Shown here piece after piece: positions 1 to 11,034 of a stretch of DNA of 46,239 nucleotides (position 1 is its first letter; the number at the start of each line of letters is the position of its first letter). The DNA is from Aplysia californica (lineage: Eukaryota; Mollusca; Gastropoda; Aplysiida; Aplysiidae), in the NCBI RefSeq assembly GCF_000002075.1, contig NW_004797606.1, positions 507,199 through 553,437 of the forward strand, given 5' to 3'. Position numbers and translations under genes: made by a program. The notes below the pieces were generated by a model. The model had not been told where the DNA came from. It worked only from the letters and a program-made list of their open reading frames with translations, and ran no database searches.

Positions 1-241
1 GCCTTTGTTTTGAAATAAAACAGTTTTTTCCTTCTCCTGTAAAATTTACCTCGCTGGGGTTAGTTGGTTTTATCACAAGGCCGACAATATGTGGTGTTAC
101 AGTTAAGCAATCCATCAACGAATGCAAAAGATGCAAGTTTGAATTTCAACTAGGGTGTTCTATTTTATTGAGTATTACCCTTTCTCCCCTGGAATGCTGC
201 ATCCTTTTCAGTTCAAGCTGAAACAACCTCACTCATAAACG

Positions 242-632
242 TGTCTTGACGTGGTGGAATCAGGCGCTCGTCAATATTTGAGCATATGAAGTTATTGGTA
301 TCATCTTTAAGCCTGCTTGTTTGTCTTGCGTTCGAATAAAGAATTACTCATCTACCTTCAATAGAAGTCGAGATATCACCTGGTTTCAGAGGTAAAGTTA
401 CCAAGAAAATGGCTCACAAAGGTTGATGGTTTCCTAAGCGAAAGAGCCTTAGAAACTGAAAATGTACATTTTTTGTGCTTTTAATGAACGTATTTTCTTA
501 ACATTCACCCAGAATTGCGTTTTTGAAAGGACATAAAAACGTTAAGCCAAAACAAGAAAATTCGGGAAAAAATGCAGATATCTTCCATTTCTTTGTTTTC
601 ACGAGTGCCTGATTTCACCATGACGCCTCACA
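242..632. mobile_element. MITE family A, copy 1 (391 bp)
   Basis: Lies in the ABC-gene intron. Its left end (GACGTGGTGGAATCAGGCGC near 248) is the reverse complement of its right end (GCCTGATTTCACCATGACGC near 607), giving a TIR of about 30 bp. The same ends flank copies at 9381-9816, 31103-31455 and 35759-36194. The interior is in the opposite orientation to copies 2 and 4 and is more diverged. No coding capacity. The superfamily is not assigned because no clear target-site duplication is visible. Confidence 0.75.
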
Positions 633-775
633 AATGAACTTTATTGTGTTGATAAGGACATGGCATATTTTCAATCAGAGTTTTCTATCTCTTGTCTCCT
701 GAGAAATTTTAGGCATAAAAAGAGAGTATAATTTTGTTTTATAATTCTATAAACTCTTTTTATCTCTGTCACCAG

Positions 776-1000
776 AACTGGATCATGTGGTCAAGTCATT
801 ATCGCAGCCTGCTCAGCTCGAGGGAGACATCCGATTTCATGGAGTGACTTTTTCATATCCGTCAAGACCTGAAGCTCAGATCTTCTCTGACCTTGACCTT
901 CACATTCCAGCCGGCTCTATAACTGCTGTGGTTGGGCCTAGTGGCTCTGGAAAATCGACGTTGGGCTCTTTGTTGTTACGCTTCTACGATCCCAGTCATG
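776..1000 (+). CDS. ABCB10: ABCB10-like exon: start of NBD with Walker A
   Basis: The acceptor is a pyrimidine-rich tract ending CACCAG at 775; the donor is G|GTGAGT at 1001. The first two bases finish a split codon, and the last base (1000) begins a split glycine codon completed at 3159. It encodes the A-loop aromatic region (FSYPSRPE) and Walker [10 protein letters not shown] at 934-960. An in-frame read-through into the intron continues to 1101 but is not conserved ABC sequence, so the donor at 1001 is preferred. Confidence 0.93.
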
Positions 1001-4000
1001 GTGAGTCCGTGAATGTAATGTGGTCTTGTTTTAAGTATGCCTTTCTTTTTTTTTTTCTTATTCATCCAGGTACCCTCGACTCTTCTCAAGATTTTGAGTA
1101 ACAAAGGGTTTCTGCTCTCATGTGCTCAGTCATGTTTTATATATGCTTACGCTAATTCAACTAGGCAAAAAGTGTTTACCCTCTTCTTAATTTTTACGAT
1201 CTGAAGTGCTTCTGCACTCTTACATACAACGTGGAAGAACTCAAAATGGTCATGTTTCACAATAAATATTGCAGTTATACGGCACATATCCTTGCTCAAC
1301 AGTATGCTCTATGTGCTTTACATCCATTATTACCCCAGCAGACTCGAGAACGCTCAGAAACATTTTTAGCTTCCCGGAAAGCGTACAGCACAAACACTGA
1401 CATTCTGAGCAGATCTTTCACCACCTATAGCCAGGTACCCATTCCAACCTTGGTGAAGTGAGAAAAAATATTGTAAAATGCCTTTCCCAAGAATACGTCG
1501 TCGGGTTGATGGAGTTCGAATCCTTTACCTTTCGGTTATGAGCCAAACAGCCTCCCCCTAGACCACTGACTCCACACATGTTTTATGCATGCTTATCTTT
1601 CTATGCTAATTCAACAAGACAGACACCTATGACTGTGCCCCAATTTTTTTTGTCAAAAGGGTTCCTCCTCTCCTACACACATGTAGGCAAAATAGATTCA
1701 TCTATCCTTCTACTGGCCACTCATTTACTATTATTGTGTAGAATAAATGTGAAACATGCTAGCAAAATGAGTTGCTGCTCGCAATCCGTAAATAGAAATA
1801 TCGGATGAAAATCAACTCAGGTTTAAATTTGTAGGTTTCTATAGATGTTGTTTTCTTCATATGATCTCTAAAGTTGGGTTTGTGTGCATGTTGGGAGTTG
1901 TGTCTTTGCTCTGAAATGCTCGTTCCGTGTCTGAACCTGAAACAGTTGGGTGGTCGATTGAAGGGTGTAACTGTTAAGTTGTACTTTTTTACTTATTTTG
2001 AAAAAATACTTCTGTGTGTTTAGCTTTTTCTCAGTATTAATGTCAAGTGATCAATATTGTGTTGATATGCTTCTCTTTAACCCTCATCCTGTGGGAGCTG
2101 GGTTTATGTCACCCGATAAGCCTATTTCGGCACCTCGCCTACGTTTTGGTCCCGAATCAGTATAGCCCCTGGCTCAGCACACGCGCAGCGCGCATCCTCT
2201 TATGTGTCATTCGGGTCCCGATTCGGATCCCCATTCACACATGTCAAGTGTGTGTGCGTCAGTCTGCTTGAGTTTGTGTGCGTTTGTGGCCTTCTTCTAG
2301 AACCGCCTGCATTGGTTCGTAATCGAGGCATACGTCTCATTCAAAACATGCCAAGTTGGTAGCTCTTGATGTTCGTCCAATGAAATTATAGAAGAAATTG
2401 ACCCACTTAGACATGAGGAATGAGGAGCTCGGAAGGATAGTCAGGAAACAAAAAGTGAGAAAAAATATTGTAAAATGCCTTTGCCAAGAATATGTCATCG
2501 GGTTGATGGAGTTCGAATCCTTTACCTTTCGGTTATGAGCCAAACAGCCTCACCCTAGACCTCTGACTCCACATGTTTTTATGCGTGCTTATCTTTCTAT
2601 GCTAATTCAACAAGACAGACACCTATGACTGTGCCCCAATTTTTGTGTGCAAAAGGATTCCTGCTCTCCTACACACATGCAGGCAAAATAGATTCATCAA
2701 TCCTTCTACAGACCACTCATTTACAATTACTGTGTAGAATAAATGTGAAGCATGCTGGCAAAATGAGTTACTGCTCGCAATCCATAAATAGAAATATTGG
2801 ATGAAAATCAACTTGGGGTTAAATTTGTAGATTTCTATAGACGCCGTTTTCTTCATATGATCTCTAAAGTTAGGTTTGTGTGCATGTTGAGAGTTGTGTC
2901 TTTGCTCTGAAATGCTCGTTCCGTGTCTGAAACTGAAACGGTTGGGTGGTCGATTGGAGGGCGCAACTGGTAAGTTGTACTTCTTTACTTCTTTTTTAAA
3001 AAATACTTCTGTGTGTTTAGCTTTTTCTCAGTATTAATGTCAAGTGATCAATATTGTGTCGATACGCTTCTCTTTAATTAGTCATACTCAAACTTTAACT
3101 TTTCTCCCTCCCATGGCGTCACATGCTTGCTTATTTTTGTGTCTCCTTGCCCCTGCAGGTAACATTACCCTAGATGGGCAGAGCATCCAAGAGGTTGACC
3201 CTCACTGGCTGAGATCTCACATCAGCACAGTCAGCCAGGTAATGAGTAAGGGGACACAGGGTTTTAGAACAAAAAAAGAGTAGACCTATTTCTACCAGGT
3301 ATAATATGTTTACAGCATAACACGGTGGATGTGTGGTTGAAATCCCTTTACAGACCCCTCATTTATAATTACTGTAGAATAAATGAGGATGTTGACAAAA
3401 TGAGTTACTTCTCGCAATCCGCAAATAGATGTCTCCTTTTGTCTGGTCTTTCTCCTTCTTTTCAGTGCGTCTGTTATGACGTGTTTCTTGGGAAATATGG
3501 CTGTTATTTTGCTGACTTATTGTTAGGTTCACCTTTACCACTATAGAAAGACAAAGCTTTTTTTGGATGATACTGAAGAGGCTCAGACAGCTTCTAGAAA
3601 AATAGCTTTTTCTTCATTTTGAGAGTTCAGAGGTAGAGTAAAGTGTTGTTTAAATGTTGATTGTAGGGGGTTCAGTGGTTTGTTTTTTGTGGGTGTTTTT
3701 TTTATAAATTTCTGCTCATAGAGAGCTCTCATTATTTCATTTCAATTTTTTTCTCTGACAGTCTTTCCCCGTTTATACACTGGGGGAACTTTTCACGATT
3801 TGAAATATCATAAATGTCTCTATATTTCTTTGTTGATATCTTGGCTCAGAAAACTTGGACTTCCCTTGGCTTTAGAATAAATAATAATGATAAAAATAGC
3901 ATTTGTATAGCACATATCCCCACTCAACAGCAAGATCTATGAGCCCTACATGATAAAGTCATGTCCATGAAATGCCATCCTTCTGTCCTCAGGAGCCCAT

Positions 4001-7000
4001 CCTGTTTTCCACAACAGTGGCGGAGAATATTGCTTACGGTTCAGACGATCCTTTGTCAGTGTCCAGGGAAGACATACTGGATGCAGCACGCAAAGCCAAT
4101 GCCTTCAATTTTGTCAGCAGTTTTCCAGATGGTTTTGACACCTTGGTTGGGGAGAGGGGACTTATGCTATCAGGTCTGTTGTAGTACTGAAGAATTTTCT
4201 TCAATAACTGTAACAAGATTGTTGAGGATTTGAATAAGAATAACAATAAAGGTCACAAGTGTCTGTGGTGTGATGTGTCTTTCAGGCAGAGTCAGTCGGT
4301 GTGCTTTGTGCGTGGGGAGAATCTTCTGTTGAGTGTTTCAGACTTTGTGATGGGATGTATCCCATAAAATCTAGGTTAGCTTTGAAGGCAAGGTTGAAGC
4401 AGCCTATCTCCTCAACCGTTTGAACCCTCTGTTCAAAATATTGGTATGAACGCAATGCAACAAATACCCTGGGGTATTGAAATATAGGACAGGTCCACCT
4501 AAATATGTGTTTACAGAAATACAAATACAAAACAGCTGCATCAATATATACCAGCATAGCAGTATTAAAACCAAAAAAATGAGATAAATAGATAAGATCA
4601 ACCCTAAAATGAGCTGTAGAAAAGTATACCTAAAAAATCAATGAAATTACTGAGGAGCCCAGGGTTCAAAGAGTTTAACTATCAAAATAATTTCCAGGGG
4701 GGGGGGGGTTGATATATTTATCATGTCTTATATTTTGTGAATAAAAATTCAAATTAATGCCATGACCTCTGCAGTGACCAACATTTGCAAACCTGGCTAT
4801 CAGCCAAAGTCAACGTGTACATTTATTGAAATTGATTTGCTCACATCCAGGGTCAGTGAGGGGGTCACAGTGGGGTTGGTGCTGTGTTTTACAAGAACTG
4901 TACACAGCTGGCTGTGGTCATTATGATGCTATAAGATATAGGGGATTGGGGGTGGGATTGTGATGTTATACTTTACTTTTATCTTAAAGTTGTGCGGGTG
5001 GTTGTTGGACGCTCTGTTGTTGTGTGTTCCTTTAGCTTCTTTTCAATCTGTTTTGAAAGTACATGCGGTCTCTGTAGTGCTGACTCACCTCACACTCTGT
5101 TTTGTCATCCCTACAGGTGGACAGAGACAAAGAATCGCGATAGCTCGAGCAATACTCAAGGTAAAGTCAGACTAGACCGAGCACAGCTTGTGATGTGGAC
5201 AATTGTCAGAGTGTCGTCTGTTGTTATAAGGAGCAGTATCAGTGCACTGTGGATAGATCTACAGTGCTCAGTTAGTTTTTGAAGAATCACGTGGCATAAC
5301 AAAATTGCAGAGTTCCTTTTGTAACAGTTTTCTAGTTATAACATGTAGTATAGTTAAAAATAATACAGTATATTTATTTTGTATTCTCAATATAGCAGGT
5401 GTTTGTTTTATGAACTAAAAATTTAATTTATGGAAAGACTTTCATTTTTGCTCAAGATACACAATGGACTTAAAAAAGCAATGTTGTTTTGCATTTTCTT
5501 GAAACAACAAAAATAATGACTTACAAAATTGTGTATGACTTTGACTACATTATGGCTTATAGTACCTGTCGAAAGAAGATTCCTTTTCTCTCCTTAATTT
5601 TTTTTTAACCAACAGCTCATATAAACCCTTCCTGTCCTTGGAATATTGTTGGAGGTTGTTTACGATTTGACATTTTGTCAAGTGATCAAAATCTGAGGTC
5701 AGTAAAGCAGTGGAGAAAAAGAACTTTCCTAAAAGCATGCAAAGCAAATGGGAAAATGGTTTTGTCTGCTTACTCAGTTGTAGTAAAAAGAGACTACCGC
5801 CGCTGTATAATGGTGTTAGTTTAAGAAGCATTACTCTTTTTATAACTCTGAGGACAAGTCCCATACTCTGTTGTCATGTCTGTTAGATTTCAGTCACACT
5901 CAATTTTTAAAAATGTTTTTATTTTTGCTCTGCAGAACCCGAAGATCTTAATTTTAGATGAAGCCACAAGGTGAGAGGATGGAAAGATAGATTCCTTGTC
6001 ACTCTTTGCTGTCTTTCTGTCACCCTGTGCTGTTTTTTTGTGAACCTGTGCTGTTTTTTGTTTCATATTTCTGTGTTTGTAGTTCTGTAGAGTACTCAAT
6101 GTTCAAACTGATGAGATGGAGCCTACCTAATTCTGTCATCTTCAGTACAGTGATTAAGTGGCTATCGTTTGCAAAATTGATTTTGTTTTATGTTTCATAC
6201 CATTTTGACGTATTTAAAAAAAAATTCTGGTAATGTTCATATTAGAATAGACGAACCGTATAATTCTTATTCAGAGAACCATAAAGTTTTTCTCATTGTA
6301 TTCTTCTCTTCTGTTTTATACCATGACATTGTTCTGTTTGTTTCACCAACAACTATTCTCTGTATGATATGTTGTGTGAAGTGTATCCCTCTCTGCTGAA
6401 AAAGAACTCATTTTCTCTAGTCGTGGGTGGTTGGTGAGTGCTCTGGTGTGGTTTGCTCCTTCTTTCCTATCAAACAGCTGTCATTCTTGTTTCTCCTCCT
6501 TTTTTTGTGTTTGTTTCTCTATTGTAACGCCTTTAATCTTTCGCATTTATATGACCTAATTGTTTTGTAAGTGCTGCAAAACTCTTACTAAAACAAAATA
6601 AGTTCTTTAGTCCTGCCCCTGAAATGACCTTTGTTACCATGAAAGAAACTTAAAATGAAAAAAATCAAATAAAAAAATTAAATGTGTCTGAAACAAAGGT
6701 TGTTTTGTTGCCAAATGCATCACCTCAAAAAGAAGTGGTGGAAAATTTTTGTTTCTTTTTTTTTATTTTCAGCGCCTTGGATGCAGAAAGCGAGCATCTG
6801 GTTCAAGAAGCCCTGGAGCGTCTGATGCAGGGCCGGACAGTGCTGACCATTGCTCACCGCTTGTCCACCATAAAGTCAGCTGACCAGATCGCGGTGGTTG
6901 ACCAGGGCAAAGTGGTGGAGAACGGCAGCTACTCGCAGCTCATGGACCTCTCCGACGGCCTCTTCCGACGACTTGTAGAGAGACAAACTATACAGAGTTT

Positions 7001-7007
7001 CAATTGA
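776..7007 (+). CDS. ABCB10: ABCB10-like mitochondrial half-ABC transporter, 3' part (last six coding exons)
   Basis: Exons 776-1000, 3159-3238, 3993-4173, 5117-5160, 5936-5970 and 6773-7007 join in one frame (2 nt completing a codon, then 265 codons plus TGA), each intron being GT...AG. The product is a full ABC nucleotide-binding domain: Walker [10 protein letters not shown] (934-960), Q-loop STVSQEPILF across exons 2/3, signature LSGGQRQR across exons 3/4, Walker B ILILDEA (5945-5965), D-loop SALDAES across exons 5/6 and the switch histidine in AHRLSTI (6855-6857). The YGSDDPLSV stretch and the [22 protein letters not shown] run match ABCB10 better than ABCB8. ABCB10 is a homodimeric transporter of the mitochondrial inner membrane linked to haem biosynthesis and oxidative-stress protection (known of the family). 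The membrane domain and start lie upstream of the window. Every catalytic motif is intact, so the gene looks functional. Confidence 0.93.
1241..1330 (-). repeat. Degenerate SINE tail (GCGCTATATAAATGC type)
   Basis: An AT-rich start, a degraded GCATTTATATAGCGC motif, then CACATATCC..GCTCAACAG..GCTCTATGTGCTTTACA. The same order recurs at 3876-3955 and 11619-11679. Read on the - strand it resembles the 3' ends of widespread invertebrate SINEs of the Nin-DC type that finish in (ATT)n. Assignment is from memory of the motif. Confidence 0.5.
1456..2080 (+). repeat. Tandem segmental duplication in ABC intron, copy 1
   Basis: Matches 2453-3077 base for base over most of its length at a constant offset of 997, with scattered substitutions and few or no indels. 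It contains the tRNA-like segment noted separately. The similarity begins at AAGTGAGAAAAAATATTG and stops after GCTTCTCTTTAA. The 372 bp between the copies (2081-2452) are GC-richer, not duplicated and not recognised. Confidence 0.9.
1500..1576 (-). repeat. tRNA-Met-like SINE head
   Basis: Read on the - strand it has an A-box-like AGTGGTCTAG, an anticodon-arm sequence GGCTCATAACCGAAAGGT with a CAT anticodon loop, and a B box GGATTCGAACTCC. That is the order and spacing of a tRNA, but the acceptor stem does not pair convincingly, so I call it a tRNA-derived SINE head rather than a working tRNA gene. A second copy lies at 2497-2573, carried by the tandem duplication. Confidence 0.65.
2453..3077 (+). 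repeat. Tandem segmental duplication in ABC intron, copy 2
   Basis: Second copy of 1456-2080. A shorter third relative of its middle part lies at 3346-3428, sharing CTCATTTATAATTACTGT..GAATAAATG and GAGTTACTTCTCGCAATCC. The intron has therefore been amplified more than once. It ends 80 bp before the next ABC exon and leaves the acceptor intact. Confidence 0.9.
2497..2573 (-). repeat. tRNA-Met-like SINE head, duplicated copy
   Basis: Copy of 1500-1576 moved by the 997-bp-offset duplication. The B box GGATTCGAACTCC and the CTCATAACCGAAAGG arm are unchanged, while flanking bases differ, consistent with random drift after duplication. Confidence 0.65.
3159..3238 (+). CDS. ABCB10: ABCB10-like exon: Q-loop approach
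   Basis: An 80-bp exon between CCCTGCAG| and CAG|GTAATG. It encodes [19 protein letters not shown] and ends with the Q-loop glutamine (STVSQ), whose codon closes the exon in phase 0. It resembles the LDGHDIRQLNPVWLRS region of vertebrate ABCB10. Confidence 0.92.
3346..3428 (+). repeat. Partial third copy of the intron repeat
   Basis: Shares CAGACC.CTCATTTA.AATTACTGT..AGAATAAATG and CAAAATGAGTTACT.CTCGCAATCC with 2707-2790 and 1704-1793. It lies past the next exon, in the following intron, so it is a dispersed copy and not part of the tandem pair. Confidence 0.7.
3876..3955 (-). repeat. Degenerate SINE tail, second copy
   Basis: AATAATAATGATAAAAATAG, then GCATTTGTATAGCACATATCC and CTCAACAGCAAGATCTATGA, in the same order as 1241-1330. 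It lies just 40 bp upstream of the ABC exon at 3993. Confidence 0.55.
3993..4173 (+). CDS. ABCB10: ABCB10-like exon: helical subdomain
   Basis: A 181-bp exon, acceptor TCCTCAG|GAG, donor TCAG|GTCTGT. It encodes [16 protein letters not shown], then the helical subdomain through VGERGLMLS, ending one base into the first glycine of the LSGGQ signature. Confidence 0.92.
5117..5160 (+). CDS. ABCB10: ABCB10-like micro-exon: LSGGQ signature
   Basis: Only 44 bp, between CTACAG| and AAG|GTAAAG. It carries [15 protein letters not shown], the C-terminal half of the ABC signature. The frame is kept exactly with the exons on both sides, which supports so small an exon. Confidence 0.92.
5936..5970 (+). 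CDS. ABCB10: ABCB10-like micro-exon: Walker B
   Basis: A 35-bp exon, acceptor CTCTGCAG|AAC, donor ACAAG|GTGAGA. It encodes [11 protein letters not shown] plus two bases of the D-loop serine. The catalytic glutamate follows the Walker B aspartate as expected. Homology-free gene finders could easily miss an exon this short. Confidence 0.92.
6420..6600 (+). repeat. SINE family B, + strand copy in ABC intron
   Basis: Begins GTGGTTGGTGAGTGCTCTGG, passes TTTGCTCCTTCTTTCCTATC and ends AAGTGCTGCAAAACTCTTAC followed by TAAAAC. The reverse complements of 23654-23838, 23097-23272 and 18200-18366 show the same blocks in the same order, so this is one dispersed family of about 180 bp. The tail GTGCCGTAAAACTCTTACTA resembles common mollusc SINE tails. 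No target-site duplication was traced. Confidence 0.75.
6773..7007 (+). CDS. ABCB10: ABCB10-like terminal coding exon: D-loop, H-loop, C-terminus
   Basis: The acceptor TTATTTTCAG| ends at 6772; the first base completes the D-loop serine codon. The exon reads [17 protein letters not shown], then [14 protein letters not shown] with the switch histidine at 6855-6857, and ends [11 protein letters not shown] with TGA at 7005-7007. The length after the H-loop is normal for ABCB10. Confidence 0.94.
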
Positions 7008-9380
7008 TGACGTATGGCCAGCAATTAGTTATGTTGATTTTATATAAACCTTGGCACAGACTTTTAAAACTCATAGTATGCCATCAGATGTGTTGGATTC
7101 TAGTGGAGATACAAACTATACAGAGCTGTCATTGATGAAGCATGGCTGGCAACCGTTTACGAGGATTATACACCAGTGGTGTCTGGCACAAACTTGCCAA
7201 GTTGATGTCAGATAAATTTTCAGGTGCAGCAAAAAACTGAGTCGGCAATGTAAAAGTTATGAGGGTGTTTCCTTAAACTAGATTTTAGTCCATCTCATAG
7301 ATCTCTTAAGGGAAACAGACGTTTTTAAAAGTAAAATAGGGATATCTTAGACTTGGCTAGTTTGCACCTGACGCCGTCGAGTCTCTATACAGACTTATAA
7401 ACACCATTGTGGTCATTCAAATGTATTGGATTCTGCCTAGCTGAAGAAAAGACTCATGTTTATTGTACCATGTTAGTAATTCCTGCTGTCATTCTGAATA
7501 GTTATGACTTCAGCTTATTGAACAGCCAAATAGTCATGCAAATGGGCAGCTCAACTAAATTTTGCATAATTTTTTATACATGGACGATGCAAGCATATTT
7601 GGATTTTTCTTCTAATTTTGAGTAAGGAGTTGTGTGATCAAAAGTATCTTTGTGTCTTAAGGAATGATCTGTCGTGGAGGCATAATGTCTCTCTGTCTTT
7701 GTGTTCTTTTATGTGAGTGGAAGTTGTGCATTCATGGTTGTGGTTGTTTTTAAGCATGCGGTCACTTTTCTTGTTTCTGTGGCTTAACGAAGAATGATTT
7801 TGCATGCAGTTTGTTTTCCTGTTGAATATTTGTGTTTGCAATTTTAAATCATTACTATTGACATAACGTAGGTGCTAAAATGTTATTGCTATCGTTAAAA
7901 AAAGGTTTATGAATCAAATGAGAGACTTTGTGTCTTTTTTGAGCATTTTCCTCATTTAGCTCCCCAGAGGGTGATCCTGAACTCACTATATTCAGTAGTG
8001 TCTATTGTTTCATGAACTGTTGAGGGTTCTTTGCATGTTCACAGATTATTATGCTTTATATATTTATCTCTGTAAACAGCCCGCATGGTTTAATGCCTGG
8101 TACTGACTGAAGATGTTGAAGTTCAGCATGAGGTCAGGGGGTGTTCGCAGAGATACCTGAGAAACGATGGTTAACTCCATTGTTGACAGTGATGGACAAT
8201 ACATTCTGTAAGAATTACGTTATAGTAGTGTGTAAGGTTTAAGTAGCATGAGAATTGTGCCATATTTGTTTGAATACGATCTCTCTTCACCTTGCTCTTG
8301 TTCATATTTTAATGACACACACATTTAGCTAAACATGTAGTTCAATACTAAGTTACTTTACCTGGTAGAGTTATCATGACGAAGTATGATTGTATGTATA
8401 TTACTCCGCTCACATAGTTTAAACTGCACTTAGACTTGGATTCTATTTGGTTGTGAGACTGAAGCTGACAATTTGGTTAACAGTGCAGCCTAGTGTTTTT
8501 TTCTTTAAAGTTTGTGAGAAAGTCAAGTTAGGTTCTATCTTTCTATGTGGGAGGATGTCAACTTTTGCCTGTGTTTGCTACTTGTTTACAGTAGTATAAG
8601 GGTTGTTGTTGGAGGGGGTATTTTTGGGCTTTGCTTCTTTTTCTCTGGATTTTTGTTATTAAACTGAGTATAATTTTCACTTTGACAAAGACTTACAGAT
8701 TTCTTGACAAGATTCTTTTGTACATTCTTATTTGACGGCTTAGTGTCGTCAATGAGGCTCCTGAATTCACATTGCCTTTCTGTAGATAAAATTGTATTCC
8801 GAGAAATTCTGGAGCACTTGCAAGATTTCGTCTAACAATCCACCCGTCCCTTTTCAGTTTCCCAATTCTTTTATGTGCTTGTCTTCCAATATCTGCTGTT
8901 GCCATTTCTGGAAACATGCCAAAATATTTCATTCCCGCTTTCTGAAGATTTCTGCAAACGCAGCAGCAATAAAACCCTCATCTTGTAGTGAGACTCAAGA
9001 TTTTGTTTCCTGTGCCTGATGTAATGTTTATAGCAATGCCCTGTGAGAAGTTGTTATAGCTCATTTGTCAACATTTCTGTACTTCTATTAACTTTGCCAA
9101 AATGTGCAACTCTGTGAGTTTTGAGTGAATGTCATGTTGTTAGAAGATTAGAGTACATTATGTATTATCTGCAAGAGTGAGAGAAAAAAAATGAATATCT
9201 TTTTTTCCGTATATTTATTTTTAAGTCCAGGGGATGGGACCTGAGACCAGTGAAAACTGTTACAGTTGACAGCAATTGTTTGGCATTTTGTGGTATGAAT
9301 GCATGTGCATGTTTTTCATTTGACATTTGTTTCTTGATTCATTTGTTGTGTGGACCAGGATTTCCTTTTGTGGGGACATT
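7008..9380 (+). other. 3' UTR / downstream region of the ABC gene
   Basis: AT-rich, no spliced coding potential seen on the + strand, so probably 3' UTR at first. The early part echoes the coding end (GAGACAAACTATACAGAG at 6979 and GATACAAACTATACAGAGCT at 7108), a short local duplication spanning the stop codon. I could not fix the polyadenylation site: canonical AATAAA is absent close to the stop, with the first clear candidates at 12502 and 15061. A - strand open frame at 8693-8980 is listed under findings. Confidence 0.4.
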
Positions 9381-9816
9381 TGTGAGGCATCGTGGTATAA
9401 TCAGGCGCTCGTCAAAATAAGGAAATCGAAGAAACTGTCACTTTTCCTTCTGTTTGGCAATTTTTATCGAATTTGTGCTTTTTGGCTCAACGCCTTTTAT
9501 GTCCATTTAAAAAGATATTTCTGTGTGCAAATCACTTGAAAAACGTCTCAAAGGCACACAAAAAATTAAAGTTTCAGTTTCCTAGGACTCTCAAGATAAG
9601 GAAGTGACTGAACTTTGGCAGCCATTTTCTCTCTAATTTTACCCCTGAAACCAGGCGACCCCACTTCCTTCAATTGCTAATATCTCACATTCTATTCAAG
9701 TTAGAAGGGTATTTTTGTCCCAAATGTAAGGCAAATTAAGCAAGTTTTAAGATATTACCAATAACTCTTAATACCTCAAAATTGACGAATGCCTGATTCC
9801 ACCGTGTTGCATCACA
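9381..9816. mobile_element. MITE family A, copy 2 (436 bp)
   Basis: The left end TGTGAGGCATCGTGG.ATAATCAGGCGCTCG and the right end GCCTGATTCCACCGTGTTGC..CACA are inverted copies of one another. It is collinear and the same length as copy 4 (35759-36194), including an internal GGCTCAACGCCTTTTATG block and a GGCAGCCATTTTCTC block. No open frame of note. Confidence 0.85.
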
Positions 9817-11034
9817 TTTAAATGTTCCACCCCCTCCCCCAACTCCGCCTCCTCCTCTCAAACAAATGAGAAAAAAATAGATTTCATTCATAAACAGTAC
9901 CGTCATTTATTTGTGATATTATTTTGAAAATGCAAATCAATTTAAAAATTTGATCGCGATGACTTGGTCCAATGTGCAATGCTTATGGTATCTTTTGTTA
10001 GCTCAGTTGTGACAGACTGGAGTGGGATAGCTTCCTTTACTTTCTAAGCTGAGCTTTGATTTTTCTCTTCTCTCCTGCATAGAATGGCTGTCACAGGGAT
10101 TAAGATGGTGATTTTTGTTGGGGTCATGATGGGCTAAAAAAAAAACAACATCTGTTCCTCTTCTTTTTTTTATAGTGAATGTCATAAGGTCTCACATGCT
10201 TTTCGTTTTTCTTTCCCATTGAGTCATGATAAATAGTGGGGGATAGTGAAGCATAACCCTCCTACTGTCTTTAAGCATCTCGACGATCACAGCCTACTGT
10301 TTTCTTCTCCTGTAAGATGTAGCAAGAACCTTACTATAACCATGGATGTTACACACTGGGTCAAGCCGTTCGAAATCGGAGGTCATATGTTACTTTTACC
10401 AGACAATGTATTGTGTTGGTAATTATGTTGTGCAGTGATTGAAGTACTGAGGCGTTATCATGTGACAAGTTATGTATGTGTGTGATATAATATGTGTGTG
10501 TTCTGTCAGCATCACTGTTAGTGCTGACAATTATGGCTGTAAGGAAGCTGTAATAAGGATATGGCCACAAAATATCAAAATGTGTATCTTGTGATATCTT
10601 TTTATCTTGTTTGTGATAGATCAAAATTTGTCTTTCTCTCTTGTAGACAATAACATTTTAATGGCATTACAAAACTATGTAATCAGTACAAGTTCGTTTT
10701 TATTTATTCTCTTTCCATTTTTGTAATTTACATGTAGAATGTATGAATTTTCTGTACTGGGCAAATATTGCATATATGGTTTCCTTTTGATTTGAAGGAA
10801 TTTCTTCTCGAAATATTTTCCAGGGTTATTAAGAATAGGCGGTTCTGAATTGTGAAGTGCTACTTCCTTTACAAAATAAGAACAATTTTAAAATGAAATT
10901 TGTGTATGTTTTGTGATATAGCATCTTTGTGTTAGTTCATTTCTCTTATGATTTCATTTGCTGTGTCTTTTTATAAAAGAGAAGTTTTAGCCAGTGATGA
11001 CTGTGTGTATGTACACCAGTGTATGTGGTATACG
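9817..11034. other. Intergenic, mostly featureless
   Basis: AT-rich sequence with no coding signal seen. 10278-10400 is one member of a dispersed repeat pair (see 13029-13160). Confidence 0.4.
10278..10400 (+). repeat. Dispersed repeat pair, copy 1
   Basis: Shares CACAGCC..CTGTTT.CT.CTC.TGTAAGATGTAGCA, CCATG.TGTTACA and TGGGTCAAG with 13029-13160. GTTCGAAATC at 10369 looks like a tRNA B box, so a SINE origin is plausible, but no A box is convincing. Confidence 0.6.

Noticed and set aside
2497-2573. Functional tRNA-Met gene
   Set aside because: The A and B boxes and anticodon arm are tRNA-like, but the acceptor stem does not pair and two copies lie within a duplicated intron repeat; a SINE head is more likely.
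776-7007. ABCB8 (another mitochondrial half transporter) instead of ABCB10
   Set aside because: Walker A is GPSGSGKST rather than the GQSGGGKTT of ABCB8, and the YG.DDP and EALERLM segments follow ABCB10.
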